Of a stretch of 59,678 nt of DNA, positions 33,592 through 42,208 are shown piece by piece. Position 1 is the first letter of the stretch; every line of letters begins with the position of its first letter. The DNA is from an uncultured Actinomycetes bacterium (GTDB lineage: Bacteria > Actinomycetota > Thermoleophilia > RBG-16-64-13): the NCBI GenBank assembly GCA_903873715.1, contig CAIQPS010000093.1, forward strand, positions 1 through 59,678, written 5' to 3'. The translations under genes were made by a program, and so were the position numbers. The notes beneath the pieces were generated by a model. That model was not told the origin of the DNA, searched no databases, and saw nothing but the letters and a program-made list of their open reading frames with translations.

Positions 33592-33933
33592 CTACTGGAC
33601 CGTGAACGACGTCCTCAACACGTCGAACAGGGCATCGGACATGTTCACGGCATAGATCTTGAAGGTATAGCGGCCTGCCGGCAGGTTGGCGAAGTTGGTG
33701 GCCGGCTCGTTCGCATCTCCGCTCGCGGTAGCGGCGCCCGACAGGTACCAGCGATAGCCCACCGCGCTGGTGAGCGACGGCCACGAGATGGTCGCGCTGG
33801 TGCCGGCCACGACCGTGGTGACCCTGCTCCCGCCCGGCCAGCCGGCCACTTTACCCGCCGCCGCTACTCCCGCCACCGAGATCGTGATGAGCAGCGCGAG
33901 CAGGACCACTGCCACAAGTCTTTTCTTGCCCAT
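33592..33933 (-). CDS. Small secreted protein with fibronectin type III-like domain
   Basis: The 113-residue product has a Sec signal peptide (MGKKRLVAVVLLALLITISV, cleavage near AAAG at about residue 26). One beta-sandwich domain follows that resembles fibronectin type III: the segment ATISWPSLTSAVGYRWYLSG has the typical W and Y spacing, and LPAGRYTFKIYAVN matches a G-strand region. The ATG at 33933 is chosen because AAAGGGGA is 5 bases upstream. Likely a surface or secreted protein; the partner is unknown. Confidence 0.72.
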   Translation of the reverse strand: MGKKRLVAVVLLALLITISVAGVAAAGKVAGWPGGSRVTTVVAGTSATISWPSLTSAVGYRWYLSGAATASGDANEPATNFANLPAGRYTFKIYAVNMSDALFDVLRTSFTVQ

Positions 33934-34206
33934 CGATTCCCCTTTCATCGTCATCGCGGGCATCCGTGCCTCTGATGGGTTGATTCACCCACTGGTCACG
34001 CTACACGAGTTGGGGTGACCGCCATAGTGGACTTTCGTCCCATAGAGCACAAATTGCACAATAGCGGCAGGAACCGGCGGCCGGTGCAGCAGCGAGCCGG
34101 CTCCGGCCAGGCCGCAGACCACACGGTTCGGGGGACCTCTGGCGGCCGGCCGTCTCGTGAGCTACCCTGCATGTCAACCGCAACGCACAAAGGATGTGGA
34201 CCACAC

Positions 34207-34302
34207 ATGAGCGCAGCGATCCAGATCGTCGTTTGGGTGATCCTTATCGTGGTCAGCGTCTGGCTCTTCATGCGGAAGGCCAAGGCGATCACCAAGGGCT
34301 GA
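34207..34302 (+). CDS. Very small single-helix membrane protein
   Basis: The 31-residue frame (MSAAIQIVVWVILIVVSVWLF..., ending in KAKAITKG) is one hydrophobic helix with a basic C-terminal end, the layout of small inner-membrane proteins. AAAGGA lies upstream, though rather far. An in-frame ATG at 34171 would give 43 residues. A strong hairpin follows the stop by 9 bases, which supports a real transcript. Confidence 0.5.
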   Translation: MSAAIQIVVWVILIVVSVWLFMRKAKAITKG

Positions 34303-34311
34303 AACGTGACG

Positions 34312-34337
34312 GCCGCCGCCCCGCTAGGGGCGGCGGC
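34312..34337 (+). terminator. Hairpin terminator-like structure
   Basis: GCCGCCGCCCC (34312-34322), loop GCTA, GGGGCGGCGGC (34327-34337): a perfect 11-bp stem 9 bases after the small membrane protein gene. The U-tract is weak. Confidence 0.55.
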
Positions 34338-34474
34338 AGCACTCAAGGACCGCACTCCTCCTGCTGGAGGCGCTCGAAGGCTGCGGCGGCGCCGCGCCGA
34401 TCGGCGGTCGACAAGTCGGCGCCCGCGCGTATGTTAGGATTCAGGGCCGCTGCACATCGACCCAGAACACGCGC

Positions 34475-36016
34475 ATGATCAAGTACTACGACACCCGCTC
34501 GAACCTCTCCGAGCCGCTCCCGTTCCGCGAAGTGGTCCTCCAAGGCATCGCGCCGGGCGGGGGCCTGTTCGTGCCCGAGAGTCTGCCGGCGATCGGCCCG
34601 GCCGAGATCCGTGACCTGGGCGACATGCCCTACTGGGAGCGGGCCGCCTTCATCTACCAGCGCTTCGAGTTGGGGCTGCCCGAGGAGCGGATCCGCGAGA
34701 TCTGCAGGCGGGCCTACGGCGACAACTTCAACGACGAGGACGTGGCCGTGGTCCGCGAGGTCGACGGCTGGTCGGATGCCGGCCCGTTCTTCTTCCTCGA
34801 GCTGTGGCACGGCCCGACGCTCGCTTTCAAGGACATGGCTCTCCAGTGCATGCCGCTGTTCTTCTCCGAGGCGCTCGAGAACGCCCATGCGGAGGGACGG
34901 CAGGAGACCGACAAACTCATCCTGGTGGCCACGTCGGGTGACACCGGGGTGGCGGCGCTGAACGGCTACGCCGACAGGCCGCATGTCAAGATCATGGTCT
35001 GTTACCCCAGCGGCGGCGTCTCCGCGGTGCAGGAGCGGCAGATGACCACCCAGGCGGGTGGCAATCTCACCGTCGTCGCCGTGGAGGGTGACTTCGACGC
35101 ATGCCAGCGCTCGGTGAAGGCGGTCTTCGCCGACCAGGCTTTCGCCGCCCGGCTCGCCGGCGACTTCGGGCTGAGCCTGTCCTCAGCCAACTCCATCAAC
35201 TGGGGCCGGCTGCTCCCGCAGATCGTCTACTACTTCAGCGCCTACGCCGACATGGTGAAGCGCGAGGCCCTGCAGATGGGCGATAGGCTCGACATCTGCG
35301 TGCCCAGCGGCAACTTCGGCGATATCCTCGGCGCCTACTACGCCAAGCTCATGGGGCTGCCGGCCGGCCGCCTCGTGTGCGCGTCCAACACCAACAACAT
35401 CCTGAGCGATTTCTTCGCCACGGGCGTCTACGACATCTCGTCTCGTTGCCTGGTGAAGACCGCGTCGCCGTCTATGGACATCCTCATCTCGTCCAACCTG
35501 GAGCGCCTGCTGTTCGCGGTCACCCGCGACGGCGAACGGGTGCGCGGCTGGATGAAGGACCTGGCCGAGAAAGGCGTCTTCCGGGTGGACGACGCCACCC
35601 TCGCGGCCCTGCGCCGCGACTTCTCCGGTGACTGGGTGGGCACCGACGTGTGCCTCAAGGCCATCGGCGACGTGTTCGAGCAGGACGGCTACCTCATGGA
35701 CCCTCACACCGCGGTGGCGTGGGAAGTGGCCCGGCGCCACAAGGGCGAGGCTCCCATGCTGATCGTCTCGACCGCCCACTGGAGCAAGTTCCCCGCGGAC
35801 GTCATCCGCGGGTTGCGTGGCCTGGCGCCGGAGGCGCCGCTCGGCGAGGACGAGTTCGAACTGGTGGCCGACCTCGACAGGCTCGACCCCGGCAGCGTGG
35901 GCGCGGCTGTCGTCCGGAGCATCCAGGGCCGGCCGGTGCGCTTCGACAAGCAGGTCCCGGCCGGGGCCGAACCGCTCGAAAGCGCCATCCGGGAGTGGCT
36001 CTCCGCCCAGGTCTAG
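34475..36016 (+). CDS. thrC: Threonine synthase
   Basis: This PLP enzyme converts O-phosphohomoserine to threonine. The 513-residue product is of the longer (E. coli/fungal) class. It begins KYYDTRSNLSEPLPFREVVLQGIAPGGGLFVPE, and HGPTLAFKDMALQ carries the PLP Lys. ATSGDTGVAAL and NSINWGRLLPQIVYYF are further class hallmarks. The ATG lies close after a GC-rich leader. The next gene starts 9 bases after the stop. No other threonine pathway genes are adjacent. Confidence 0.96.
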   Translation: MIKYYDTRSNLSEPLPFREVVLQGIAPGGGLFVPESLPAIGPAEIRDLGDMPYWERAAFIYQRFELGLPEERIREICRRAYGDNFNDEDVAVVREVDGWSDAGPFFFLELWHGPTLAFKDMALQCMPLFFSEALENAHAEGRQETDKLILVATSGDTGVAALNGYADRPHVKIMVCYPSGGVSAVQERQMTTQAGGNLTVVAVEGDFDACQRSVKAVFADQAFAARLAGDFGLSLSSANSINWGRLLPQIVYYFSAYADMVKREALQMGDRLDICVPSGNFGDILGAYYAKLMGLPAGRLVCASNTNNILSDFFATGVYDISSRCLVKTASPSMDILISSNLERLLFAVTRDGERVRGWMKDLAEKGVFRVDDATLAALRRDFSGDWVGTDVCLKAIGDVFEQDGYLMDPHTAVAWEVARRHKGEAPMLIVSTAHWSKFPADVIRGLRGLAPEAPLGEDEFELVADLDRLDPGSVGAAVVRSIQGRPVRFDKQVPAGAEPLESAIREWLSAQV

Positions 36017-36025
36017 CCCTGCCCG

Positions 36026-36604
36026 GTGAGCGGCACCGTCATGGCTGAAGCTGAAGTCCTCTCCGTCATGGTCTTCATAGATGCCGCCGAACTGTTGGCC
36101 GGGCTGGGTGACGCCGCCGAGGGCACGGACCTGGCTGCTCTTCCCGTGGCGATGGCGACCGAGCGGGCCGCCGCGACGCTCTCCCCGTCGTCATCCCGGC
36201 TGCGCTACGCGGGGGCTATCGTCTATACCCTGCCGGAGCACGCACACCAGCCCGGCGACGCCGCCCGGGCCGCAGCCGTCGCGGCGATGGCCGCGGCTCC
36301 CGGGGTGGAGGTCCGGCTGGTCCCGGACCGGGCGCTCACGATGGGCGAGTGCCGCGCGTGCAGCCTCGGCGGCACGTCCCGCTGCAACCACTGCCGCAAC
36401 GTCGACGCCTCTCCCAGCGTCTTCGGCGGCCCGATAGCCGAAGCGATGGCCCTCGACCTGTTCCGCCTCGGCCGGGAGGCGACGTTCGACGTGGCCGTGA
36501 TCGTCGCCGCGGGCAGGGGGCTGGCCCCCGTGTTCCGCTTCCTGGAGGAGCGGGGGAAGAAGGTCGTCATCGGCGCTCTGCCCGGGGTCTCGCCGGGCGC
36601 TTGA
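36026..36604 (+). CDS. NYN-like protein with a four-Cys insertion and altered active site
   Basis: The 192-residue product resembles the NYN/PIN-like nuclease fold: the first strand SVMVFIDAAELL (D19), the later helix AEAMALDLFRLG, and the strand FDVAVIVAAGRGLAPVFRFLEERGKKVVIG split at about residues 155-183. In active NYN proteins the last region reads SGDxDF; here it is AAGRGL, so two acidic residues are missing. A probable zinc knuckle is inserted: C109-x2-C112-x7-C120-x2-C123. It may bind RNA without cutting it (inference). It starts GTG, 9 bases after thrC; an ATG at 36041 is possible. Confidence 0.6.
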   Translation: MSGTVMAEAEVLSVMVFIDAAELLAGLGDAAEGTDLAALPVAMATERAAATLSPSSSRLRYAGAIVYTLPEHAHQPGDAARAAAVAAMAAAPGVEVRLVPDRALTMGECRACSLGGTSRCNHCRNVDASPSVFGGPIAEAMALDLFRLGREATFDVAVIVAAGRGLAPVFRFLEERGKKVVIGALPGVSPGA

Positions 36605-36701
36605 GCGCCCGCCGCCGGGCGGCACCGCCCGCCGGGCGTCCGCGCCCAGGACGGCTGCGGCCGACCGGCGCCGAAGCCGGCGCTGGAGCCGAGGCCGCGT
36701 T

Positions 36702-36715
36702 AGTGAGCGGTCACT
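36702..36715. promoter_or_regulatory. Dyad upstream of the nitroreductase gene
   Basis: AGTGA (36702-36706) and TCACT (36711-36715) form a short inverted repeat with spacer GCGG, about 25 bases before a TAGAAT box near 36739. It may be an operator-promoter region for the gene at 36777. The evidence is weak because the arms are short. Confidence 0.35.
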
Positions 36716-36776
36716 CGCTTTCTGCGCCACGGCTCGGTAGAATCCGGTGACCGCATCGCTACGTAAGGAGCCGGCC

Positions 36777-37508
36777 TTGGAATACGACGAACTCCTGTCC
36801 CTCATGCAGACCCGCCGCACCATCCGTGCGCTCAAGACCGACCCCATCCCCGACGAAGCCGTGGAGAAGATCCTGGAAGCCGCCCGCTGGGCGCCCACCG
36901 GGTTCAACATGCAGCCCAACGAGTTCATCGTCGTGAAGGACGAGGCGCTCCGCAAGGAGATCAAGCGCGTCGTCGACGATTACAAGAACAACGACTTCTA
37001 TCCCATGGAAGCGACGCGCGAGGAATGGCAGGGCCACCCCTGGACCATGGCCACCCACGGCACCCACGACCTGCCGCTCGCCCCGGTGTTCATCGTGTTC
37101 TGCGGCGATACCCGCCGGCGTGTCGGCCTGCCGATGGCCGCCCGCTACTCCCGGCAGAAGGGCGACTCCATCTTCGAGTCGTCGCTGTCCAACGCGTTCA
37201 TCTTCGCGTGGCTGGCGGCGCATTCGCTGGGCCTCGCCTCCTGCCCCATCTCGGCGGTGAAGTATCCGAAGCTGCAGGGGTTGGTGAAGCACATCCTCAA
37301 CCTGCCCGACTACATCTGGGTGTACGACATCCTCATGATCGCCGAGTCGGAGATGGACCCCGGCGGCAAGCTCACCCGCCCGCTCGCCGAGATGACCCAC
37401 CAGGACAGGGCCAAGGACGACGAGTTCATGGATGAAGAGACGCTGCGCAAGCAGATCAAGAAGCTGCGGGCCGGCAACGTCGCGCGGCACGGAGAAGCGG
37501 GGCAATGA
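36777..37508 (+). CDS. Nitroreductase family flavoprotein
   Basis: The 243-residue product belongs to the FMN-dependent nitroreductase family. The N-terminal helix-turn LSLMQTRRTIRALKTDPIPDEAVEKILEAARWAPTGFNMQPNEFIVV (split) carries the Arg pair that binds the FMN phosphate. SSLSNAFIFAWLAAHSLGLASC is the family's central helix. Members reduce nitro groups, quinones or enoates, or dehalogenate. A TTG start at 36777 is chosen because AAGGAG lies 6 bases upstream. The physiological substrate is unknown. Confidence 0.88.
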   Translation: MEYDELLSLMQTRRTIRALKTDPIPDEAVEKILEAARWAPTGFNMQPNEFIVVKDEALRKEIKRVVDDYKNNDFYPMEATREEWQGHPWTMATHGTHDLPLAPVFIVFCGDTRRRVGLPMAARYSRQKGDSIFESSLSNAFIFAWLAAHSLGLASCPISAVKYPKLQGLVKHILNLPDYIWVYDILMIAESEMDPGGKLTRPLAEMTHQDRAKDDEFMDEETLRKQIKKLRAGNVARHGEAGQ

Positions 37509-37558
37509 TCGACTACGACGGGCAGATCAGGGAGTGGCTGATCAGTCTGAGAAAGTAG
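37505..37558 (+). CDS. 17-codon reading frame coupled to the nitroreductase stop
   Basis: An ATG overlaps the nitroreductase stop as ATGA and opens a 17-residue frame (MIDYDGQIREWLISLRK) that ends 4 bases before the next gene. It may be a translated coupling peptide between the two genes, or chance. Confidence 0.25.
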   Translation: MIDYDGQIREWLISLRK

Positions 37559-37562
37559 CCGG

Positions 37563-37988
37563 ATGAGCACGTTTCGCGCGGCGCTGTCTCGAGCGCTCGC
37601 CTCCAAGGCTGAGATGTACGGATTCCCGCTGATCGTCTGGTCGTCGGGAGCGCTTCAGTCCCACCGCTTCGGCGTGCCCGGCGTCGAAGGTGTCCTCGCG
37701 TTCGCGGGCGGGGCCCTCGTCGCCATGGCGGTGGTGATAGTGGTCACCTGCCGGGGCCTCACGTGCCCGCTGCCGAAGCGCGACCCGTCGATCAGGGCGT
37801 TCGGGGGTATACACGTGATCTCGGTGCTGGGGAGCATCGTCTGCGGGTGGGCGGTCGCGTTGGCCGTCTCGGGTTGGGTCGCCTTCTTCGTGTCCGCACT
37901 GGTGACGGTCCTTGTGTTCGAAGGCCTGCTGTCCGTGGAGCTCCACGTGGCAGCGAGCGGGGCCGGTCGGAGGCCCGAAGCCGACTAG
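37563..37988 (+). CDS. Membrane protein of unknown function
   Basis: The 141-residue product has about four hydrophobic segments (residues about 18-30, 42-62, 78-95 and 98-120) and a conserved-looking Cys pair in CRGLTCPLPKRDPS between them. No family is recognised. It starts ATG 54 bases after the nitroreductase stop and is probably in the same transcript. No signal peptide cleavage site is seen. Confidence 0.65.
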   Translation: MSTFRAALSRALASKAEMYGFPLIVWSSGALQSHRFGVPGVEGVLAFAGGALVAMAVVIVVTCRGLTCPLPKRDPSIRAFGGIHVISVLGSIVCGWAVALAVSGWVAFFVSALVTVLVFEGLLSVELHVAASGAGRRPEAD

Positions 37989-38139
37989 GATCCCGGAGCC
38001 GGATCCGGCCGGCAGGTTACGGGATCGTCATCCCCCCTTTACCGCTGTGTATTTTCAGCCCCGCATACTGGCCTCATCGGCGCTCCGGTCCCGCACGGAA
38101 GGCGCCGGGAAGTCAGCAAAAGCTCACAAGGAGATGCGG

Positions 38140-38940
38140 ATGAAAGTACTGAAGAACAAGAAGTGGATCATTCCGGTCGCAGCCACTGTGCTGACCCTGT
38201 CCATCGCCGGAGCGGCGTGGGCGGCCACCGGTTCCTCGTCCACCGACACGGCGCTGGCCGGTACGGCGGTCACCGCTGCCGGCACGGTCACCACCGCGGC
38301 CGGTTCGACCTCCACCGACAACGGCGCCGGCAGAGGCTTCGGCCAGCAGCGCAGCGACGAAACGCTCCTCACCGGCGACGTGCTCGCCAAGGTCCAGGCG
38401 GCTGCACTTGCCAAGATCGGCAGCGACGCGACTGTGATGCGCGCCGAGACCGACGCCGACGGCAACGCCAAATACGAGGTGCATGCCGTCAAGGCCGATG
38501 GCACCCGGGTGGTCGTGTACGTCGACGCTTCCTACAACGTCGTGAGTGTCGCGACCTGCGGTGCCGGTGACGGCAACGGTGGTCACGGCCGCGGCATGAT
38601 GGGCGGCAACAGCAACGAGACGGCTCTGACCGGCGACGCTCTGACCAAAGCCACCGCGGCCGCCACGGCTGCCGCCGGAGCCGGCTCGACGGTCATCAGC
38701 GCCACCACCGAAGACCCGGCCGAGAACACCGGCGCGGCGTACGAGGTGAAGGTCAAGAAGTCCGACGGCACCTGCGTCGAATACCTGCTCGACAGCTCGT
38801 TCAAAGTGGTCAAGACCGAGACCGCCCCGATGGGCGACGGCGGCCACATGGGCGGCGGTCACGGCCGCGGCATGATGAACGGCACCGGCACCACCGGTAC
38901 GGCCGGCACCACCGCCACCTCGACCAGCAGTTCCTTCTAG
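38140..38940 (+). CDS. Secreted protein with two PepSY-like repeats and His/Met/Gly motifs
   Basis: The 266-residue product has a signal peptide (about residues 1-29, AWAA) and a Thr/Ser/Ala/Gly linker, then two copies of a PepSY-like unit. The copies run at about 76-139 (LLTGDVLAKVQAAALAKIGSD) and 162-228 (ALTGDALTKATAAATAAAG). Each has an alternating strand part (YEVHAVKADGTRVVVYVD; YEVKVKKSDGTCVEYLLD) and ends in the same motif, HGRGMMGG (149-156) or HGRGMMNG (241-248). These His/Met/Gly tails look metal-binding. PepSY units often modulate partner proteins outside the membrane. AAGGAG precedes the ATG at 38140. A response regulator and sensor kinase follow on the same strand. Confidence 0.82.
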   Translation: MKVLKNKKWIIPVAATVLTLSIAGAAWAATGSSSTDTALAGTAVTAAGTVTTAAGSTSTDNGAGRGFGQQRSDETLLTGDVLAKVQAAALAKIGSDATVMRAETDADGNAKYEVHAVKADGTRVVVYVDASYNVVSVATCGAGDGNGGHGRGMMGGNSNETALTGDALTKATAAATAAAGAGSTVISATTEDPAENTGAAYEVKVKKSDGTCVEYLLDSSFKVVKTETAPMGDGGHMGGGHGRGMMNGTGTTGTAGTTATSTSSSF

Positions 38941-38994
38941 ACCATCCAGGTAGGGCGGGCGATCGCCGCACGATCCACACCGCCGGCCTGGTCG

Positions 38995-39023
38995 GGCGCG
39001 GCCTCCCGTCGGGAGGCCGCGCC
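38995..39023. terminator. Hairpin after the PepSY-like protein gene
   Basis: GGCGCGGCCTCC (38995-39006) pairs with GGAGGCCGCGCC (39012-39023): a perfect 12-bp stem with a 5-base loop, extendable inwards. No U-tract follows. Confidence 0.5.
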
Positions 39024-39109
39024 CCCTGACGTTCCGGGCGGCGGCCTGCGCAGCCGGCCGCCCGGCGCTTTGACGCCCACCTGACACACCAAGTGGTAGC
39101 CTTCGCCCC

Positions 39110-39820
39110 ATGAGCGACACCGAACAGACACTCATACTCCTCGTCGAGGACGACCCGGCCATCGCCGAGAGCCTCTCCGAGGGGCTGGGGCGCGAGGGCT
39201 ATGCCGTCCACTGGGAGTCGACCGGGGCAGGTGGCGTCGCCTTCGCCCGGGACAAGCACCCGCGGTTGGTGGTCCTGGATGTCCGCCTGCCGGACGGGTC
39301 GGGGTTCGACGTCTGCAGAGAGTTGCGCCGTCTCGGACTGCGCCAGCCCGTCCTGATGCTCACCGTCCAGGCCGACGAGGTGGACAAGGTCCTTGGGCTG
39401 GAGATGGGCGCCGACGACTACATGACCAAGCCCTACAAGCTCCGGGAGTTGGTGGCCCGGATCCGGGCTCTGCTGCGGCGGGCGTACGGTGAACTGTCCA
39501 CGGCTGAAGCGGATCTGCTGTACGCCGCCGACCTCGTCATCGACCGTACCAGCGCTCAGGTCACCCGGGGCAGCAAGCGCATCGACCTTACCCCCATCGA
39601 GTTCCGGCTGCTCGTGTTCCTGGCGCAGCATCCAGGCCAGGTGTTCAGCCGCCCGCAGTTGCTCGAGAACGTGTGGGGCTCGGCCGACGCCTACTACGAC
39701 GAGACCACGGTCAACGTACATGTCCGCCGGTTGCGCTCCAAGGTCGAGATAGACCCGAGCGACCCGCGCCTGATCCTCACGGAGCCGGGGCTCGGGTACC
39801 GATTGAACGGGGCGGCATGA
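39110..39820 (+). CDS. OmpR/PhoB-family response regulator
   Basis: The 236-residue product has a receiver domain with the acidic pocket D14/D15, phosphoacceptor D57 (VVLDVRLPDGSGF), T85 and K107 (MTKPY). A winged-helix DNA-binding domain follows (LTPIEFRLLVFLAQHPGQVFSRPQLLENVWG and the recognition region TVNVHVRRLRSKVE, split at about 160-215). Its stop overlaps the sensor kinase start as ATGA, so the two form a pair. The likely targets include the preceding PepSY gene (inference from position). Confidence 0.96.
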   Translation: MSDTEQTLILLVEDDPAIAESLSEGLGREGYAVHWESTGAGGVAFARDKHPRLVVLDVRLPDGSGFDVCRELRRLGLRQPVLMLTVQADEVDKVLGLEMGADDYMTKPYKLRELVARIRALLRRAYGELSTAEADLLYAADLVIDRTSAQVTRGSKRIDLTPIEFRLLVFLAQHPGQVFSRPQLLENVWGSADAYYDETTVNVHVRRLRSKVEIDPSDPRLILTEPGLGYRLNGAA

Positions 39821-41379
39821 GCGGCGTGCGGGGCGCGTGTGGCGGCCTGCGGCGCCGCCTTGCGCAGATGTCCTTGCGCAGGAAGCTGCCCATCGCGTTC
39901 GCAGGGGTCGCCGTTCTCGCCATGGTGGTGCTCGGGGCCATCCTGTTGCCTGTGGTCAACAACCATTACTCCCGAAGTGAGTCTTCTTACCTGAAGGCGG
40001 CTGCAGAACAGGCCTCGAACGGGCTCTCCGGCGTGGACTGGCAGGCCGTCGCAGCCGAGAAGTCGGCTGCCGGGGACGGCTCCACCACCGCGTCGACCGC
40101 GGCGGGGCAGGCCGCCGTCGCGGGCACGAAGACCTCTGCCGCCCAGACCAGCGCCGAATTGGTGGCACTGTTCACCCAGGTGCGCGTGCGCGTGTACGAC
40201 CTGTCCGGCGCGCTGCTCGTCGACTCGGGGCTTCCCGGCGACATCGACGTGGTGGGTCTGGCCGGCGAGGAGATGAGCGACGGAGAAGACGGACACATGG
40301 GGATGGGGCGTGGCCGGATGAACCGCTCGCTGCCCAGCCCCGTGGGAGATGGTCTCTTCGGCAACGAGCAGGGCGAGGGTGGGCTGTCCGGGCGCACCAT
40401 GGAGGCATCCCTTCTCAGCAACGGCACGGCGGTCGCCAGGCTGGTGCTCTCAGACGGGCCGGACTACGGTGGCGCGGTGGTGCGCACCACGCTCGTCGCG
40501 TGGTTGCTCGCCGGGTTCGCGGCGGTCGTCCTGGCAGGCATCGCCGGTTGGATCTACAGCCGCCACCTCACCAGGCCGATCCTCGCCATGGCTGGGGCCA
40601 GCAACAGCATGGCGAAGGGAGACCTTGCGGTGCGGGCCGACGTCGGCAGAGCCGACGAGATAGGCACGCTGGCGGAGTCGTTCAACGCGATGGCCGAGAA
40701 GAACCAGGCGACGGTCACCAGCCTGCGCCGGTTCGTCGCGGACGCCGCTCACGAGATCGGCACGCCGCTCACGGCATTGCGCTCCGACCTCGATCTGGCC
40801 CGGGACGGCGACGACAAGGTCGAGAGGGAACGTGTGCTCGATCGAGCGACGGCCCAGGCCGACCGTATCGGGCGGCTCTCAGGGGCGCTCTTGAGGCTCT
40901 CCTTGCTCGACACCGGCTTGCCCGGCCGGCTGCAGCCTTTGGATCTCGTCCCTCTCGTCCGCTCGGTGGCGGGCACGTTCGCATCGCGGGCCGAGCAGGC
41001 CGGCATCGACTTCGTCCTCAGGCTGGAGCCCGAGCATCTCATGGTCGCGGGATACGAGCCGGGATTGCGCGGGGCCATCGACAATCTCGTGGACAACGCC
41101 CTCAAGTTCACGCCCGCGGACGGGTCGGTGGAGTTGGGCGCGAGAGCGGAGGACGGCAAGGCGGTCGTCTGGGTGCAGGACAGCGGGATCGGGATACCGG
41201 CGGAGGACGTCGGGGCGCTCTTCTCGCGCTTCCATCGAGGGCGGAACGCCGCTTCGTATCCAGGAAGTGGGCTGGGGCTGGCGATCGTCCAGGCCACGAT
41301 GGAACTGCATGGCGGCAGGGCCACGGTGTCCAGTTCCGACGCAGGCTCGCGCTTCGAACTGCGGCTACCGCTGGTCTGA
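39817..41379 (+). CDS. Sensor histidine kinase with His/Met-rich extracytoplasmic segment
   Basis: The 520-residue product has TM1 (about 25-47), an extracytoplasmic sensor region (about 48-222), TM2 (about 223-246) and a HAMP domain (SRHLTRPILAMAGA...ESFNAMAEKN). The phosphoacceptor helix has H312 in DAAHEIGTPLTAL (usually HELRTPL). The ATPase has the N box DNALKFT, G1 DSGIGI and G2 GSGLGLAI. The outer region has an Ala/Thr-rich stretch and, at 160-169, HMGMGRGRMN, which echoes the HGRGMMxG motifs of the secreted protein encoded upstream. Metal or PepSY-protein sensing is inferred. Confidence 0.93.
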   Translation: MSGVRGACGGLRRRLAQMSLRRKLPIAFAGVAVLAMVVLGAILLPVVNNHYSRSESSYLKAAAEQASNGLSGVDWQAVAAEKSAAGDGSTTASTAAGQAAVAGTKTSAAQTSAELVALFTQVRVRVYDLSGALLVDSGLPGDIDVVGLAGEEMSDGEDGHMGMGRGRMNRSLPSPVGDGLFGNEQGEGGLSGRTMEASLLSNGTAVARLVLSDGPDYGGAVVRTTLVAWLLAGFAAVVLAGIAGWIYSRHLTRPILAMAGASNSMAKGDLAVRADVGRADEIGTLAESFNAMAEKNQATVTSLRRFVADAAHEIGTPLTALRSDLDLARDGDDKVERERVLDRATAQADRIGRLSGALLRLSLLDTGLPGRLQPLDLVPLVRSVAGTFASRAEQAGIDFVLRLEPEHLMVAGYEPGLRGAIDNLVDNALKFTPADGSVELGARAEDGKAVVWVQDSGIGIPAEDVGALFSRFHRGRNAASYPGSGLGLAIVQATMELHGGRATVSSSDAGSRFELRLPLV

Positions 41380-41548
41380 CCGCACTCAGGGCTCGACTCC
41401 ACGTGTCGCCGCCTCCACAGGCGAGTCGAGAGGCGGGCCCTACCGGTAGGCGGGGCGGCGATGGTCTGCTAGTCTCTGGGCGGATCCGGCGCCCGGCTCG
41501 CTGCGGCGCCGCACGAACGGTCGCGCCGCCACTTTCCGAAAGGCATCC

Positions 41549-42208
41549 ATGCGTCTGCTCCTCTTCGCGGGCTTCCTCGGCTCCGGCAAGACCACGCTGA
41601 TACTGGCGCTCGCCCGGCGGGCGGCGGTCGACCGGGCGCGGGTGTGCGTGCTGGTGAACGAGGTCGGAGAGGTCGGCATCGACGGGGAGGTGCTGCGCCT
41701 CGGCGAGATGGAGGTCGTGGAGATCACGGGCGGCTGCATCTGCTGCCAGATCGGTGTCGACCTGGTCCGAGCCCTCCGCGACCTCGAACAGGAGTTCCGC
41801 CCCGACCTGGTGATCGTCGAGGCTACGGGCATCGCCACACCGGAGGGTGTCCTCGACGCCATCCGGCGATATCCGCCCCAGACCCTCGAGGCCCTGATGA
41901 CGGTCACGGTGGTCGATCCCACTCGCTTCGAGGCTCTGCACGAGGTGCTCACACCGCTCATCGAGGCACAGATCACCGGGGCCGACTGCCTCGTGATGAC
42001 CAAGGCGGACGAGGCGTCTCCGGAGGAAATGGAGACCGCGGTGCGTGCGGTAGTGGAACTCGCGCCCGACACGCCCGTGTTCGTCGCCGACTCGTTGCGG
42101 CCGGAGTCGTTGCGGGGCTTTCTGGCCTGGGCGGCGGTAGCCGGTGGGGAAGCGGCCGCGGGTGTGGTTGCGATAGACGCCGGTGCCGGGGAAGCCGCCG
42201 CCCCGTGA
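41549..42208 (+). CDS. CobW/G3E-family GTPase (COG0523-like metallochaperone)
   Basis: The 219-residue product is a short G3E P-loop GTPase. It has the Walker A motif GFLGSGKTT (about residues 8-16), the metal site CxCC in GGCICCQIG (about residues 61-69, family hallmark for Zn, Co or Ni), an ATGIATPE switch region and the G4-like TKAD. The usual C-terminal CobW_C domain is absent. An Ala-rich tail is present. The gene overlaps the next one as GTGA. Related proteins occur beside corrinoid methyltransferases and metal enzymes; the client here is unknown. Confidence 0.88.
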   Translation: MRLLLFAGFLGSGKTTLILALARRAAVDRARVCVLVNEVGEVGIDGEVLRLGEMEVVEITGGCICCQIGVDLVRALRDLEQEFRPDLVIVEATGIATPEGVLDAIRRYPPQTLEALMTVTVVDPTRFEALHEVLTPLIEAQITGADCLVMTKADEASPEEMETAVRAVVELAPDTPVFVADSLRPESLRGFLAWAAVAGGEAAAGVVAIDAGAGEAAAP

